DNA from: Gp7-AA10 sp041483175
GTDB lineage: Bacteria > Acidobacteriota > Thermoanaerobaculia > Gp7-AA8
NCBI GenBank assembly: GCA_041483175.1
Contig: JBGPFD010000217.1
Span: forward strand, 1-5,894
Direction of reading: 5' to 3'
DNA: 5,894 nt
Position numbers and translations under genes: made by a program. The notes under the pieces were generated by a model. It saw only the letters and a list, made by a program, of their open reading frames with translations. It searched no databases and was not told where the DNA came from. Shown in pieces: positions 1-5,859 of the stretch. Every line of letters begins with the position of its first letter. Position 1 is the stretch's first letter.

Positions 1-501
1 AGCCTGCGTCCTGGCCAGATCGATCTTCTCCTGGCGGAAGGCCGGATGCTGCAGGAGGTCGACGAAGACGGGGAAGACCGTGTCGAAGTCGCCCTTCAGC
101 ACGTCGAGCCGGACGAACGTCGAATCGTCGCCGCCGTTGGTCTCGACGCTGGCCGCGCGTGATTCGAGGAAATCATCGAGCTGATCGCCGGTCTTGCTTT
201 CCGTTCCGCCGGTGCGCCACGCCTGGCCATAGATGCCGACCAGGCCGGCCTTGCCGGCAGGCACATCGCGCGATCCACCGCGGATGCGCGCCGTGCCGCG
301 GATCAGCGGCAGCTCGTGATCTTCCATGAGGAAGATGGTCATGCCATTGGGCAGGTCGACGCGTTTCGGTTTCTCGACTTTGACCTGATGCAGCGGCGGG
401 GTCTTGATTTCCTTGTAGCTCTTCGGAATCTGTGCGACCGCCGTGGTCAGCGAGAAAAGCGTGGCCGCGGCGGTGACTGCGAGGTTGCGTAGCGCGTTCA
501 T
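1..501 (-). CDS. M16-family peptidase homologue, non-catalytic type (partial, C-terminus beyond window)
   Basis: The first 167 residues are present and the frame is open to the left edge. The N-terminus is a Sec-type signal peptide (MNALRNLAVTAAATLFSLTT, then AVAQ with likely cleavage after AVA at about residue 23), so the protein should be exported to the periplasm. Residues 48-65 (VDLPNGMTIFLMEDHELP) match the first strand pair of the M16 fold. The position that carries HxxEH in active members reads GLVGIYGQAW (residues 86-95): the two His and the Glu are replaced by Gly89, Gln93 and Gly92, so no zinc site is expected. In M16B pairs such a subunit typically partners an active one and helps hold substrate; that role is inferred. 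The ATG overlaps the TGA of the upstream active M16 gene (ATGA), and GGGAG lies 7 nt before it, supporting this start and translational coupling. Full length, by family habit, would be about 450-500 residues. Confidence 0.88.
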   Translation of the reverse strand, partial: MNALRNLAVTAAATLFSLTTAVAQIPKSYKEIKTPPLHQVKVEKPKRVDLPNGMTIFLMEDHELPLIRGTARIRGGSRDVPAGKAGLVGIYGQAWRTGGTESKTGDQLDDFLESRAASVETNGGDDSTFVRLDVLKGDFDTVFPVFVDLLQHPAFRQEKIDLARTQA

Positions 502-2027
502 TGGGCGGCTCCCTTCGCCGGCGCTGCGGCCGCCGGTTTCGATGACTCGATCACACCGACGGTACGGTTGGAGGGCACGAACAGTGCCTTGGCCACGCGG
601 CGGACGTCCACGGCCGTGACCTTGTCGATCTCATCGACTTCACGGAACAGCTCGCGCCAGTCGCCGTAGAGCGTCTGGTAGCCTGCGAGCTGCAGCGCCA
701 GTCCCGAGTTACTGTCGAGCTGGCGGATCAGTTCCGCCTTCGCCCGCGTTTTCACCGATTGCAGTTCCTCGGCCGGCACGTCTTCGTTCTGCAGCCGGAC
801 GATCTCCGCGTGAATCGGCTCCGCCATTTCTGCGGCCGTGTGTCCCGGAGTCGGAACGGCGAAGGCGACGAAGAGGTTGGGATACTTCTCGCCGGGGAAG
901 CCATTGAATCCCGCTGCCGCCGCGGCGATCTTCTTGTCGCGCACCAGCGAGCGGTACAGGCGCGACGTGCGCCCGTTCGACATCAGGATCTCCAGCACGT
1001 CATAGATCGGGTTGTCGGGATCGGTCGCCGACGGGCGGTGATACCCCTCGATGTAAAACGGCTGCGAAATCTCGCGCAGCGTTACCGTCCGCTCGGAAAT
1101 CTGCGGCGGCTCGACGGTCCGATTCGGCTCGGGCGCCGGCTCTTTCGGCAGGCGGCCGAAGTACTTCTCCACGATCGGCATCACTGCGGATGCCTTCACG
1201 TCGCCGACGACGGCGACGACCATGTTCGCCGGCACGTAGTATTTCTTGTAAAACGCGGCGGCGTCGGTGGCGGAGAACGTCTGCAGATCCGAGGGCCATC
1301 CGACGGTCGGTTGCCGGTACGGATGTGCGCTGAACGCGGTCTCCAGGAACTGTTCGACCAGCCGGCCGATCGGGTTGCTCTCCGTCCGCATGCGGCGCTC
1401 TTCCGTGACCACGTTCCGTTCCTTGTAGAACTCGCGGAAGACCGGGTGCAGAAAGCGTTCGGATTCGAGGTAGGCCCAGAGCTCGACGCGATTCGACGGG
1501 AACGAATAGAAGTACGCGGTCTTGTCGGAGGCGGTGAAGGCGTTGACGCCGACGGCTCCGTCGCGATCGATGATCTTGGAGAACTCGTTCGGCACGACGT
1601 ACTTCCCGGCTGCGTCGATGGCCGCCTGCCACTCCTTCTCGAGCTGGGCGACTTTGGCATCGTCGCGGCCGACGCTCTTGCGCCGCTCGCGGTCGTACGC
1701 GGCGTAGGTCTTCTCCACCTTCGCCAGTGCCGTTCTTTCTGCTTCGTAGTTTGTCGTGCCGATCTTCGTCGTTCCCTTGAACGCCATGTGCTCGAACATG
1801 TGCGCCAGGCCGGTGATCCCCGGCACTTCCTGCGCCGAGCCGGCGTTGACCACCGTGGCGAAGGAGAACACCGGCGCCTCCGGCCGTTCCATGACCACCA
1901 CGGTCAAACCGTTGTCGAGCTTGCGCACGGTGACCCGCTTCTCGATCGATGCGAGATCCTGTGCGCAAAGCGGTGTGATGAGAACGAGGAGCAGGACGAA
2001 CCAGACGAGTGTTCGAACTCCTCTCAT
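498..2027 (-). CDS. M16-family zinc metallopeptidase, exported, catalytic type
   Basis: The product is 509 residues from the chosen start. Residues here are numbered from an ATG four codons further upstream (at 2039). A hydrophobic signal peptide ends near LCA-QD (about residue 27). There is no convincing lipobox, so a soluble periplasmic enzyme is likely. The inverzincin motif is H80-M-F-E83-H84 inside GLAHMFEHMAFKGT, giving two zinc ligands and the catalytic Glu. NAFTASDKTAYF (166-177) and ERNVVTEERRM (207-217) follow, with E214 the likely third ligand. The C-terminal M16 domain shows the conserved Arg/Tyr stretch GRTSRLYRSLVRDKK (356-370). The protein ends in an Ala/Pro-rich tail. H84 to E214 is 130 residues instead of the usual 75-77, because a charged helical insert of about 54 residues (roughly 100-155) is present. 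It probably degrades peptides together with the inactive M16 partner encoded just downstream. The substrate is unknown. Confidence 0.93.
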   Translation of the reverse strand: MRGVRTLVWFVLLLVLITPLCAQDLASIEKRVTVRKLDNGLTVVVMERPEAPVFSFATVVNAGSAQEVPGITGLAHMFEHMAFKGTTKIGTTNYEAERTALAKVEKTYAAYDRERRKSVGRDDAKVAQLEKEWQAAIDAAGKYVVPNEFSKIIDRDGAVGVNAFTASDKTAYFYSFPSNRVELWAYLESERFLHPVFREFYKERNVVTEERRMRTESNPIGRLVEQFLETAFSAHPYRQPTVGWPSDLQTFSATDAAAFYKKYYVPANMVVAVVGDVKASAVMPIVEKYFGRLPKEPAPEPNRTVEPPQISERTVTLREISQPFYIEGYHRPSATDPDNPIYDVLEILMSNGRTSRLYRSLVRDKKIAAAAAGFNGFPGEKYPNLFVAFAVPTPGHTAAEMAEPIHAEIVRLQNEDVPAEELQSVKTRAKAELIRQLDSNSGLALQLAGYQTLYGDWRELFREVDEIDKVTAVDVRRVAKALFVPSNRTVGVIESSKPAAAAPAKGAAQ

Positions 2028-2032
2028 AAGAA

Positions 2033-2037
2033 CCTCC
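2033..2037 (-). promoter_or_regulatory. Shine-Dalgarno GGAGG that decides the M16 start
   Basis: On the minus strand the sequence reads ATGGAGGTTCTTATGAGAGG. GGAGG sits exactly 5 nt before the second ATG (2027). It overlaps the first ATG (2039), which has no comparable site before it. The 2027 start also gives a cleaner signal peptide (MRGVRTLVWFVLLLVL). The 2039 ATG is therefore probably not used. Confidence 0.8.
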
Positions 2038-2073
2038 ATTGTGTATTCGTCCCCGGGGTTGGGACAGGGGCGT

Positions 2074-2102
2074 ATTCTCTGCGCAGGAAGGCAGACTGTC
2101 CA
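2074..2102 (-). promoter_or_regulatory. Candidate sigma-70-type promoter for the M16 pair
   Basis: Read on the minus strand, TGGACA (2102-2097, five of six matches to TTGACA) is followed after 17 nt by GAGAAT (2079-2074, four of six matches to TATAAT). Transcription would start about 40 nt before the M16 ATG. The surrounding 2028-2133 region separates two divergent genes and must hold promoters for both. For the plus-strand DinB gene I see only a weak TAACAT (2105-2110) without a good -35. A CCCCGGGG palindrome lies at 2051-2058. This is consensus matching by eye only. Confidence 0.4.
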
Positions 2103-2133
2103 GTTAACATTTCATGGTCTTGCGAGGTTTTTC

Positions 2134-2634
2134 ATGCCCTTATCGGAATCGCTCATCGCCGAACTGGAACGCGAAGGAAAGTCCACCGAGCGCATCCTCG
2201 ATCGTGTGCCGGCGGACAAGCTGGAGTGGCGGCCGCATGCGAAGTCGATGACCCTTGGCGTACTCGCCTGGCACATCGCCTCGCTGCCCGCGATCGTGGT
2301 CGTCGGATTGCGCGAAGGAAAGCGCGACGTGTCAGGCTCGCGTCCCGGGCCCCGCGAGGGAACCGACTTCGTCGCTACGTTCCGTCGCAATCTCGACGAG
2401 CTGAAGAGGGCGCTGGCGGCCACGCCGGATGAAGGGCTCCTCAAAGAGCGCTTCTCGTTCGTGAACAAAGGCGAGCCCGTGGTCTCCATCCCGAAGCTGG
2501 GGTTCGTCCGCACGGTGATGATGAATCACTCCATTCACCATCGCGGGCAGTTGACGGTTTACCTGCGCCTGCTCGACGTGCCGGTGCCGGCGATGTACGG
2601 CACGAGCGCGGACGAGAACGCATTCGAACGGTGA
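2134..2634 (+). CDS. DinB-family (DinB/YfiT four-helix bundle) protein
   Basis: The product is 166 residues, normal for the family. The DinB superfamily is a four-helix bundle with a three-histidine divalent-metal site. Members include thiol-dependent transferases and many uncharacterised proteins, so the reaction here is unknown. Visible marks are EWRPHAKSMTLGVLAWHIA (31-49), with H47 as the first ligand, and NHSIHHRGQLTVYLRLL (131-147), with H132 and H136 as the HxxxH pair, ending in the typical VPAMYGTSADE (151-161). No signal peptide is present, so it is cytoplasmic. The frame is open far upstream, antisense to the M16 gene, but the ATG at 2134 has GAGG 6 nt before it and begins exactly where the family begins. 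It is divergent from the M16 pair and lies 9 nt before glk, so the two are probably co-transcribed. No functional link to glucokinase is evident. Confidence 0.88.
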   Translation: MPLSESLIAELEREGKSTERILDRVPADKLEWRPHAKSMTLGVLAWHIASLPAIVVVGLREGKRDVSGSRPGPREGTDFVATFRRNLDELKRALAATPDEGLLKERFSFVNKGEPVVSIPKLGFVRTVMMNHSIHHRGQLTVYLRLLDVPVPAMYGTSADENAFER

Positions 2635-2643
2635 TGATTGACC

Positions 2644-3576
2644 ATGCGCATCATCGCCGGTGACATTGGCGGCACGAAAACGCTGCTGCGCTGCGTCGAC
2701 AACGGGGAGGTTGCCTTCGAGCAGCGATTCGAGAGCGCCGCGTTCCCCACGTTCGACGCGCTGCTGACCGAATTTTTCAAACGCTGCGGGCCGCCCGTCC
2801 ACGCCGCCTGCTTCGCCGTTGCCGGCCCGGTGTTCGAGCGTCGCGCCGAAGTGACCAATCTGCGATGGGCCATCGATGCCGCCGCGCTGGCGAAGGCGTT
2901 CGGGATCGCGCAGGTTTCTCTGATCAACGACTTCTACGCCATCGCCCTCGGCGTTCCGCTCCTCGGTCCCGCCGACCGCCTCCCGCTTCACGAAGGAAAC
3001 CGACGTCCGCGCGAGCCGATCGCCATCCTCGGCGCGGGGACGGGGCTCGGCGAAGCGGTGGTGATCTGGAGCGGCGATCAGTGGAACGTGGTTTCGTCCG
3101 AGGGAGGGCACGCCGACTTCGCGCCGCAGGACGAGGAGCAGACGCGCCTCTTCCTCGCTCTGCGCGCGAAATATGGGCACGTCAGTTGGGAGCGCCTGCT
3201 CTCCGGGATGGGATTGGTCAATATCTTTACCTTTTTGGGCGGGACATCGAACGATCCGGCGCATGTGGCCGGCCTGGCGGAGAGCGGCGATCCGCTGGGG
3301 TTGAAAACCTTCGAGATCTTCGTCGACATCTACGGCGCCGAGGCGGGAAACATGGCCCTGCGCGCGCTGGCGCGCGGCGGCGTCTACCTCGCCGGCGGCG
3401 TGGCGGCGAAGAACACGAAATTCTTCACCGACGGCAGGTTCGTCGATGCATTTCTGCGCAAGGGGCGCTTTCGCGAGATGCTCGAGGAGATGCCGATCGA
3501 TCTGATCATCGACGAAAAAGTCGGGCTGCGTGGCGCCGCGGAGATGGCCCGGCGCGTCGCGGCGGGCGTGACGTAG
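2644..3576 (+). CDS. glk: Glucokinase (Glk family, ATP:D-glucose 6-phosphotransferase)
   Basis: The product is 310 residues, slightly shorter than E. coli Glk (about 320). It phosphorylates glucose to glucose-6-phosphate with ATP in the cytoplasm at the entry to glycolysis. The order of motifs fits the Glk (not ROK) family: phosphate-binding GDIGGTKTLL (6-15), AVAGPV (58-63), LINDFYAIALGV (93-104) with D96 as the catalytic base, GAGTGLGEA (130-138), SSEGGHADFAPQDEEQ (151-166) with E153 and H156 as sugar contacts, and SWERLLSGMGLVNIF (181-195) with E183. The ATG at 2644 is chosen because GGTGA lies 9 nt upstream and the first strand (MRIIAGD) begins immediately. A TTG two codons earlier (2638) is the alternative. 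It follows the DinB gene by 9 nt. The stop TAG (3574-3576) lies inside the GTAG of a palindromic repeat that directly follows. The motifs make the assignment firm, although related sugar specificity cannot be excluded. Confidence 0.94.
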   Translation: MRIIAGDIGGTKTLLRCVDNGEVAFEQRFESAAFPTFDALLTEFFKRCGPPVHAACFAVAGPVFERRAEVTNLRWAIDAAALAKAFGIAQVSLINDFYAIALGVPLLGPADRLPLHEGNRRPREPIAILGAGTGLGEAVVIWSGDQWNVVSSEGGHADFAPQDEEQTRLFLALRAKYGHVSWERLLSGMGLVNIFTFLGGTSNDPAHVAGLAESGDPLGLKTFEIFVDIYGAEAGNMALRALARGGVYLAGGVAAKNTKFFTDGRFVDAFLRKGRFREMLEEMPIDLIIDEKVGLRGAAEMARRVAAGVT

Positions 3577-3619
3577 ACCGGCTCTTAGCCGGCTTGAGCC
3601 GCCTGAGAGGCGGCTCTAC
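3573..3619. repeat. REP/BIME-like double-hairpin element between glk and ychF
   Basis: The element is bounded by GTAG (3573-3576) and CTAC (3616-3619). It contains hairpin b, CCGGCT-CTT-AGCCGG (3578-3592), and hairpin a, GAGCCGCCT-GAG-AGGCGGCTC (3596-3616), a perfect 9-bp stem with a 3-nt loop. Its reverse complement matches the element at 5702-5749 with only a few differences around the hairpin-b base. The first GTAG contains the glk stop codon. Hairpin a is followed by TACGTTTGTTT, so it might also weaken or end transcription downstream of glk, but it lacks a proper T-tract. The remaining 46 nt before ychF show no obvious promoter. Confidence 0.85.
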
Positions 3620-3665
3620 GTTTGTTTGGAATCCGCCCGACCGCCGTCCCGTTGAAGCCCGCGCC

Positions 3666-4739
3666 ATGGAACTGAGTGTCGGGATCGTCGGCCTGCCGAA
3701 CGTCGGAAAATCGACCATCTTCAACGCGTTGACCGCCGCCGGGGCGCAGAGCGCGAATTATCCGTTTTGCACCATCGAGCCGAACGTGGGCATCGTGCCG
3801 GTCGTCGATCCGCGATTGCAGACGCTTGCGCACCTCGCCGAAAGCAAGCAGATCGTCTATACGGATCTGAAAGTCGTCGACATCGCCGGGCTCGTTCGCG
3901 GCGCGTCGAAAGGGGAGGGACTGGGCAATCAGTTCCTGGCCAGTATCCGCGAGGGGGAGGCCATCCTGCACGTGGTGCGCTGCTTCGATGATCCCAACGT
4001 CGTGCACGTCGAGCAGACGGTCGATCCGGCGCGGGACATCGAGATCATCGAGACCGAGCTGCTGCTCGCGGATCTCGACACGCTCAATAAGCGCGTCGAG
4101 CGGATCGGCAAGATGGCGCGCGTCGGCAACAAGGAAGCGCAACAGCAGATGGAAGAGTTTGCCAAGGCGATCGCGGCGGTGGAGAAAGGGACGCCCCTGC
4201 GTGCGATCGGCTTTTCCTCCGATTTCAGCCTGCTGACATCGAAGCCGGTGCTGTACGTGGCCAACGTCGCGGAAAAAGATCTAGGCAAAGAAACCGAGCG
4301 GGTGACCAAGGTCCGCGCCATCGCTGCTGAAAAAGGAGGCGAGGTGATCGTCATCTGCGGCGAGCTGGAGGCACAGATCGCGCAGCTCGCTCCGGAGGAG
4401 CGCCACGAATTCCTCGACCAGATGGGCGTGAAGGAGTCGGGCCTCGACGCGCTGGTGCATGCCGCGTACAGGCTGCTCGACCTGGAGACGTTCTTCACCG
4501 CCGGTCCGAAGGAGGCCCGCGCGTGGACGATCCATCGCGGCGCGACGGCGCCGCAGGCCGCGGGGAAGATCCACAGCGACTTCTGGCGCGGCTTCATACG
4601 CGCCGAGACCATCACCTACGACGATTACCTCGCCTGCGGAGGCGAGCAGGCCGCGCGCGCCGCTGGCAAAATGCGCAGCGAAGGGAAAGACTATGTCGTA
4701 CAGGATGGGGATGTGATCTTGTTTCGATTCAATGTTTGA
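3666..4739 (+). CDS. ychF: YchF/OLA1-type redox-regulated ribosome-associated ATPase
   Basis: The product is 357 residues (E. coli YchF has 363). It belongs to the near-universal Obg-related P-loop family, which binds ATP in preference to GTP and associates with ribosomes in stress and translation control. The Walker A/G1 motif is GLPNVGKST (9-17), followed by NYPFCTIEPNVG (31-42), G3 DIAGLVRGASKGEGLGNQFL (72-91) and CFDDPNVVHV (106-115), in which H114 corresponds to the histidine reported as needed for ATP hydrolysis. The G4 position is NVAE (200-203) rather than NKxD, the signature explaining ATP preference. A charged coiled-coil-like helical segment spans roughly 130-175. The C-terminal TGS domain (about 274-357) carries TIHRGATAPQAAGKIHSDF and ends DGDVILFRFNV. 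The ATG at 3666 gives the canonical N-terminus, although no good Shine-Dalgarno is visible. It lies 89 nt after glk, across a palindromic repeat, and 11 nt before the hydrolase gene. Confidence 0.97.
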   Translation: MELSVGIVGLPNVGKSTIFNALTAAGAQSANYPFCTIEPNVGIVPVVDPRLQTLAHLAESKQIVYTDLKVVDIAGLVRGASKGEGLGNQFLASIREGEAILHVVRCFDDPNVVHVEQTVDPARDIEIIETELLLADLDTLNKRVERIGKMARVGNKEAQQQMEEFAKAIAAVEKGTPLRAIGFSSDFSLLTSKPVLYVANVAEKDLGKETERVTKVRAIAAEKGGEVIVICGELEAQIAQLAPEERHEFLDQMGVKESGLDALVHAAYRLLDLETFFTAGPKEARAWTIHRGATAPQAAGKIHSDFWRGFIRAETITYDDYLACGGEQAARAAGKMRSEGKDYVVQDGDVILFRFNV

Positions 4740-4750
4740 GTCTTGCGTCG

Positions 4751-5545
4751 ATGCGGTTCACGATCAAATCGTCCGAAAAGTTGCCGATCCGCGGCAATCT
4801 CGAAGTGCCGCGCGGCGCGCGCGCCCTGGTGATCCTTATCCACGGGTTCAAGGGCTTCAAGGATTGGGGATTCTTTCCGTGGCTGGCCGAAGTCTTGTGC
4901 GATTCCGGATTCGCCGTCTGTCGCTTCAACATGGCTCGCAGCGGCATCGGCGGGAATCCCGAGACGTTCGACCGGCTCGATCTGTTCGCCGATGACTCCT
5001 ACAGCGGACAACTCGACGATCTGCACCGCGTTGTCGACTACTGCCAGAAACGCGTCGCTCTTCCGACATTTCTCGCCGGCCATTCGCGCGGCGGCGGCGT
5101 GGCCATCCTCGGCGCCGCCGGCGTGCACAACCTCCGCGGCGTGATCACCTGGAGCTCCATTGCACGCGTTGAGCGATGGGACGAGGCGACCGTGCGGCAG
5201 TGGCGCAAGGACGGGTACATGGACGTGCTCAACTCACGCACGAAACAGATCATGCGCACGTCGACGCGGATTCTGGACGACTTCGAATCGAACCGGCAAC
5301 GCCTGGACATCCTCGCCGCGGTGTCGCGGCTCGAGGTCCCGCTGCTGGTGATTCACGGCGAGCGTGACGAGAGCGTGCCCGTCGGCGAGTCCCAGGAGAT
5401 CGCAGCCGCGGCGCCCGAGGTCTCGCGTCTGGTTATCGGCGGCGCGAGCCACACCTACAACGCCATCCATCCGCTGGTGCACGTCCCGCGCGCGCTGATG
5501 CTCGCGGCCGATGTCACGGCGAGATTCGTGGGCGCGTATTCGTGA
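4751..5545 (+). CDS. Alpha/beta hydrolase (S33/dienelactone-hydrolase-like), cytoplasmic
   Basis: The product is 264 residues with no signal peptide or membrane segment. LVILIHGFKGFKDWGFFPWL (26-45) is the HG oxyanion-hole strand. GHSRGGG (110-116) is the nucleophile elbow with S112. VIHGERDESVP (200-210) carries the acid D206, and GGASHTYN (230-237) the base H234, so the catalytic triad is complete. Substrate (ester, amide or lactone) cannot be read from sequence. The insert TWSSIARVERW...QWRKDGYMDVLNSRT (133-163) is a small cap, as in close uncharacterised homologues. The ATG at 4751 follows the ychF stop by 11 nt, suggesting co-transcription. A TTG at 4736, overlapping the ychF end, is a weaker alternative start. 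The last 11 codons plus stop are part of a repeat unit that recurs twice downstream. The C-terminus still looks like a normal closing helix, so this copy is probably the original. Confidence 0.9.
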   Translation: MRFTIKSSEKLPIRGNLEVPRGARALVILIHGFKGFKDWGFFPWLAEVLCDSGFAVCRFNMARSGIGGNPETFDRLDLFADDSYSGQLDDLHRVVDYCQKRVALPTFLAGHSRGGGVAILGAAGVHNLRGVITWSSIARVERWDEATVRQWRKDGYMDVLNSRTKQIMRTSTRILDDFESNRQRLDILAAVSRLEVPLLVIHGERDESVPVGESQEIAAAAPEVSRLVIGGASHTYNAIHPLVHVPRALMLAADVTARFVGAYS

Positions 5546-5549
5546 CCAC

Positions 5550-5571
5550 GTAGAGCCGCCTTTCAGGCTAC
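5550..5571. repeat. Degenerate GTAG/CTAC element (array copy 1, hairpin b missing)
   Basis: GTAG (5550-5553) and CTAC (5568-5571) bracket AGCCGCCTTTCAGG. Compared with array copy 2, about 26 nt holding half of hairpin a and all of hairpin b are absent. The join falls at a short GGC repeat, consistent with slippage or hairpin-mediated deletion. Confidence 0.75.
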
Positions 5572-5630
5572 GTCTGCTACTCGGGCAAATGTTTGCCGCG
5601 ATTTCCGGGCAGATCGGTCCTCGCCGGCCG

Positions 5631-5655
5631 GGCGGGCGGGGACGCCCGCCGCTAC
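5631..5655 (-). repeat. REP-like hairpin c, array copy 1
   Basis: The stem is GGCGGGCG (5631-5638), the loop GGGA and the other arm CGCCCGCC (5643-5650), followed by G and CTAC (5652-5655). On the minus strand it therefore starts with GTAG. An outer inverted repeat, ATCGGTC (5613-5619) and GACCGAT (5658-5664), encloses it only in this copy. Confidence 0.8.
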
Positions 5656-5701
5656 AAGACCGATGTCACGGCGAGATTCGTGGGCGCGTATTCGTGACCA
5701 T

Positions 5702-5749
5702 GTAGAGCCGCCTCTCAGGCGGCTTGCGCCGGCTAAGAGCCGGCGCTAC
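5702..5749. repeat. REP/BIME-like double-hairpin element, array copy 2
   Basis: GTAG (5702-5705) leads into hairpin a, AGCCGCCT-CTC-AGGCGGCT (5706-5724). Hairpin b, GCGCCGGCT-AAG-AGCCGGCGC (5726-5746), is a perfect 9-bp stem and shares its last base with CTAC (5746-5749). The two palindromes thus form an inverted pair, each with GTAG at its own 5' base. It is the inverted counterpart of the element after glk (3573-3619). Confidence 0.88.
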
Positions 5750-5790
5750 GTCTGCTACTCGGGCAAATGCTTGCCACGATTCCCGGGCCG

Positions 5791-5815
5791 GGCGGGCGGG
5801 GACGCCCGCCGCTAC
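5791..5815 (-). repeat. REP-like hairpin c, array copy 2
   Basis: This matches copy 1 exactly through the stem, loop and CTAC: GGCGGGCG (5791-5798), GGGA, CGCCCGCC (5803-5810), CTAC (5812-5815). On the minus strand the order is GTAG then hairpin. Confidence 0.8.
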
Positions 5816-5859
5816 ACGACCGATGTCACGGCGAGATGTGTGGGCGTATTCGTGACCAT

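Noticed and set aside
1756..2133. Upstream extension of the DinB-family gene by 126 codons
   Set aside because: The extension is antisense to the M16 coding region and shows no family homology. The ATG at 2134 has a spaced GAGG and matches the family N-terminus.
759..2432. Open plus-strand frame of 557 codons antisense to the M16 gene
   Set aside because: It is Arg/His/Gly-rich with no recognisable domain. It lies opposite a clear M16 protease and runs out of frame through the DinB gene. It is a typical GC-rich antisense shadow.
2332..3264. Minus-strand frame of 310 codons opposite DinB and glk
   Set aside because: The opposite strand encodes two proteins with complete family motifs, and this frame has none.
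3596..3630. Rho-independent terminator after glk
   Set aside because: The stem is strong, but TACGTTTGTTT is not a continuous T-tract, and the same hairpin recurs as a repeat element. It is recorded as a repeat only, with a possible transcriptional effect.
2865..3665. In-frame extension of ychF back through glk
   Set aside because: The residues are Arg-rich and are glk read in another frame. YchF starts canonically at MELSVGIVGLPNVGKST.
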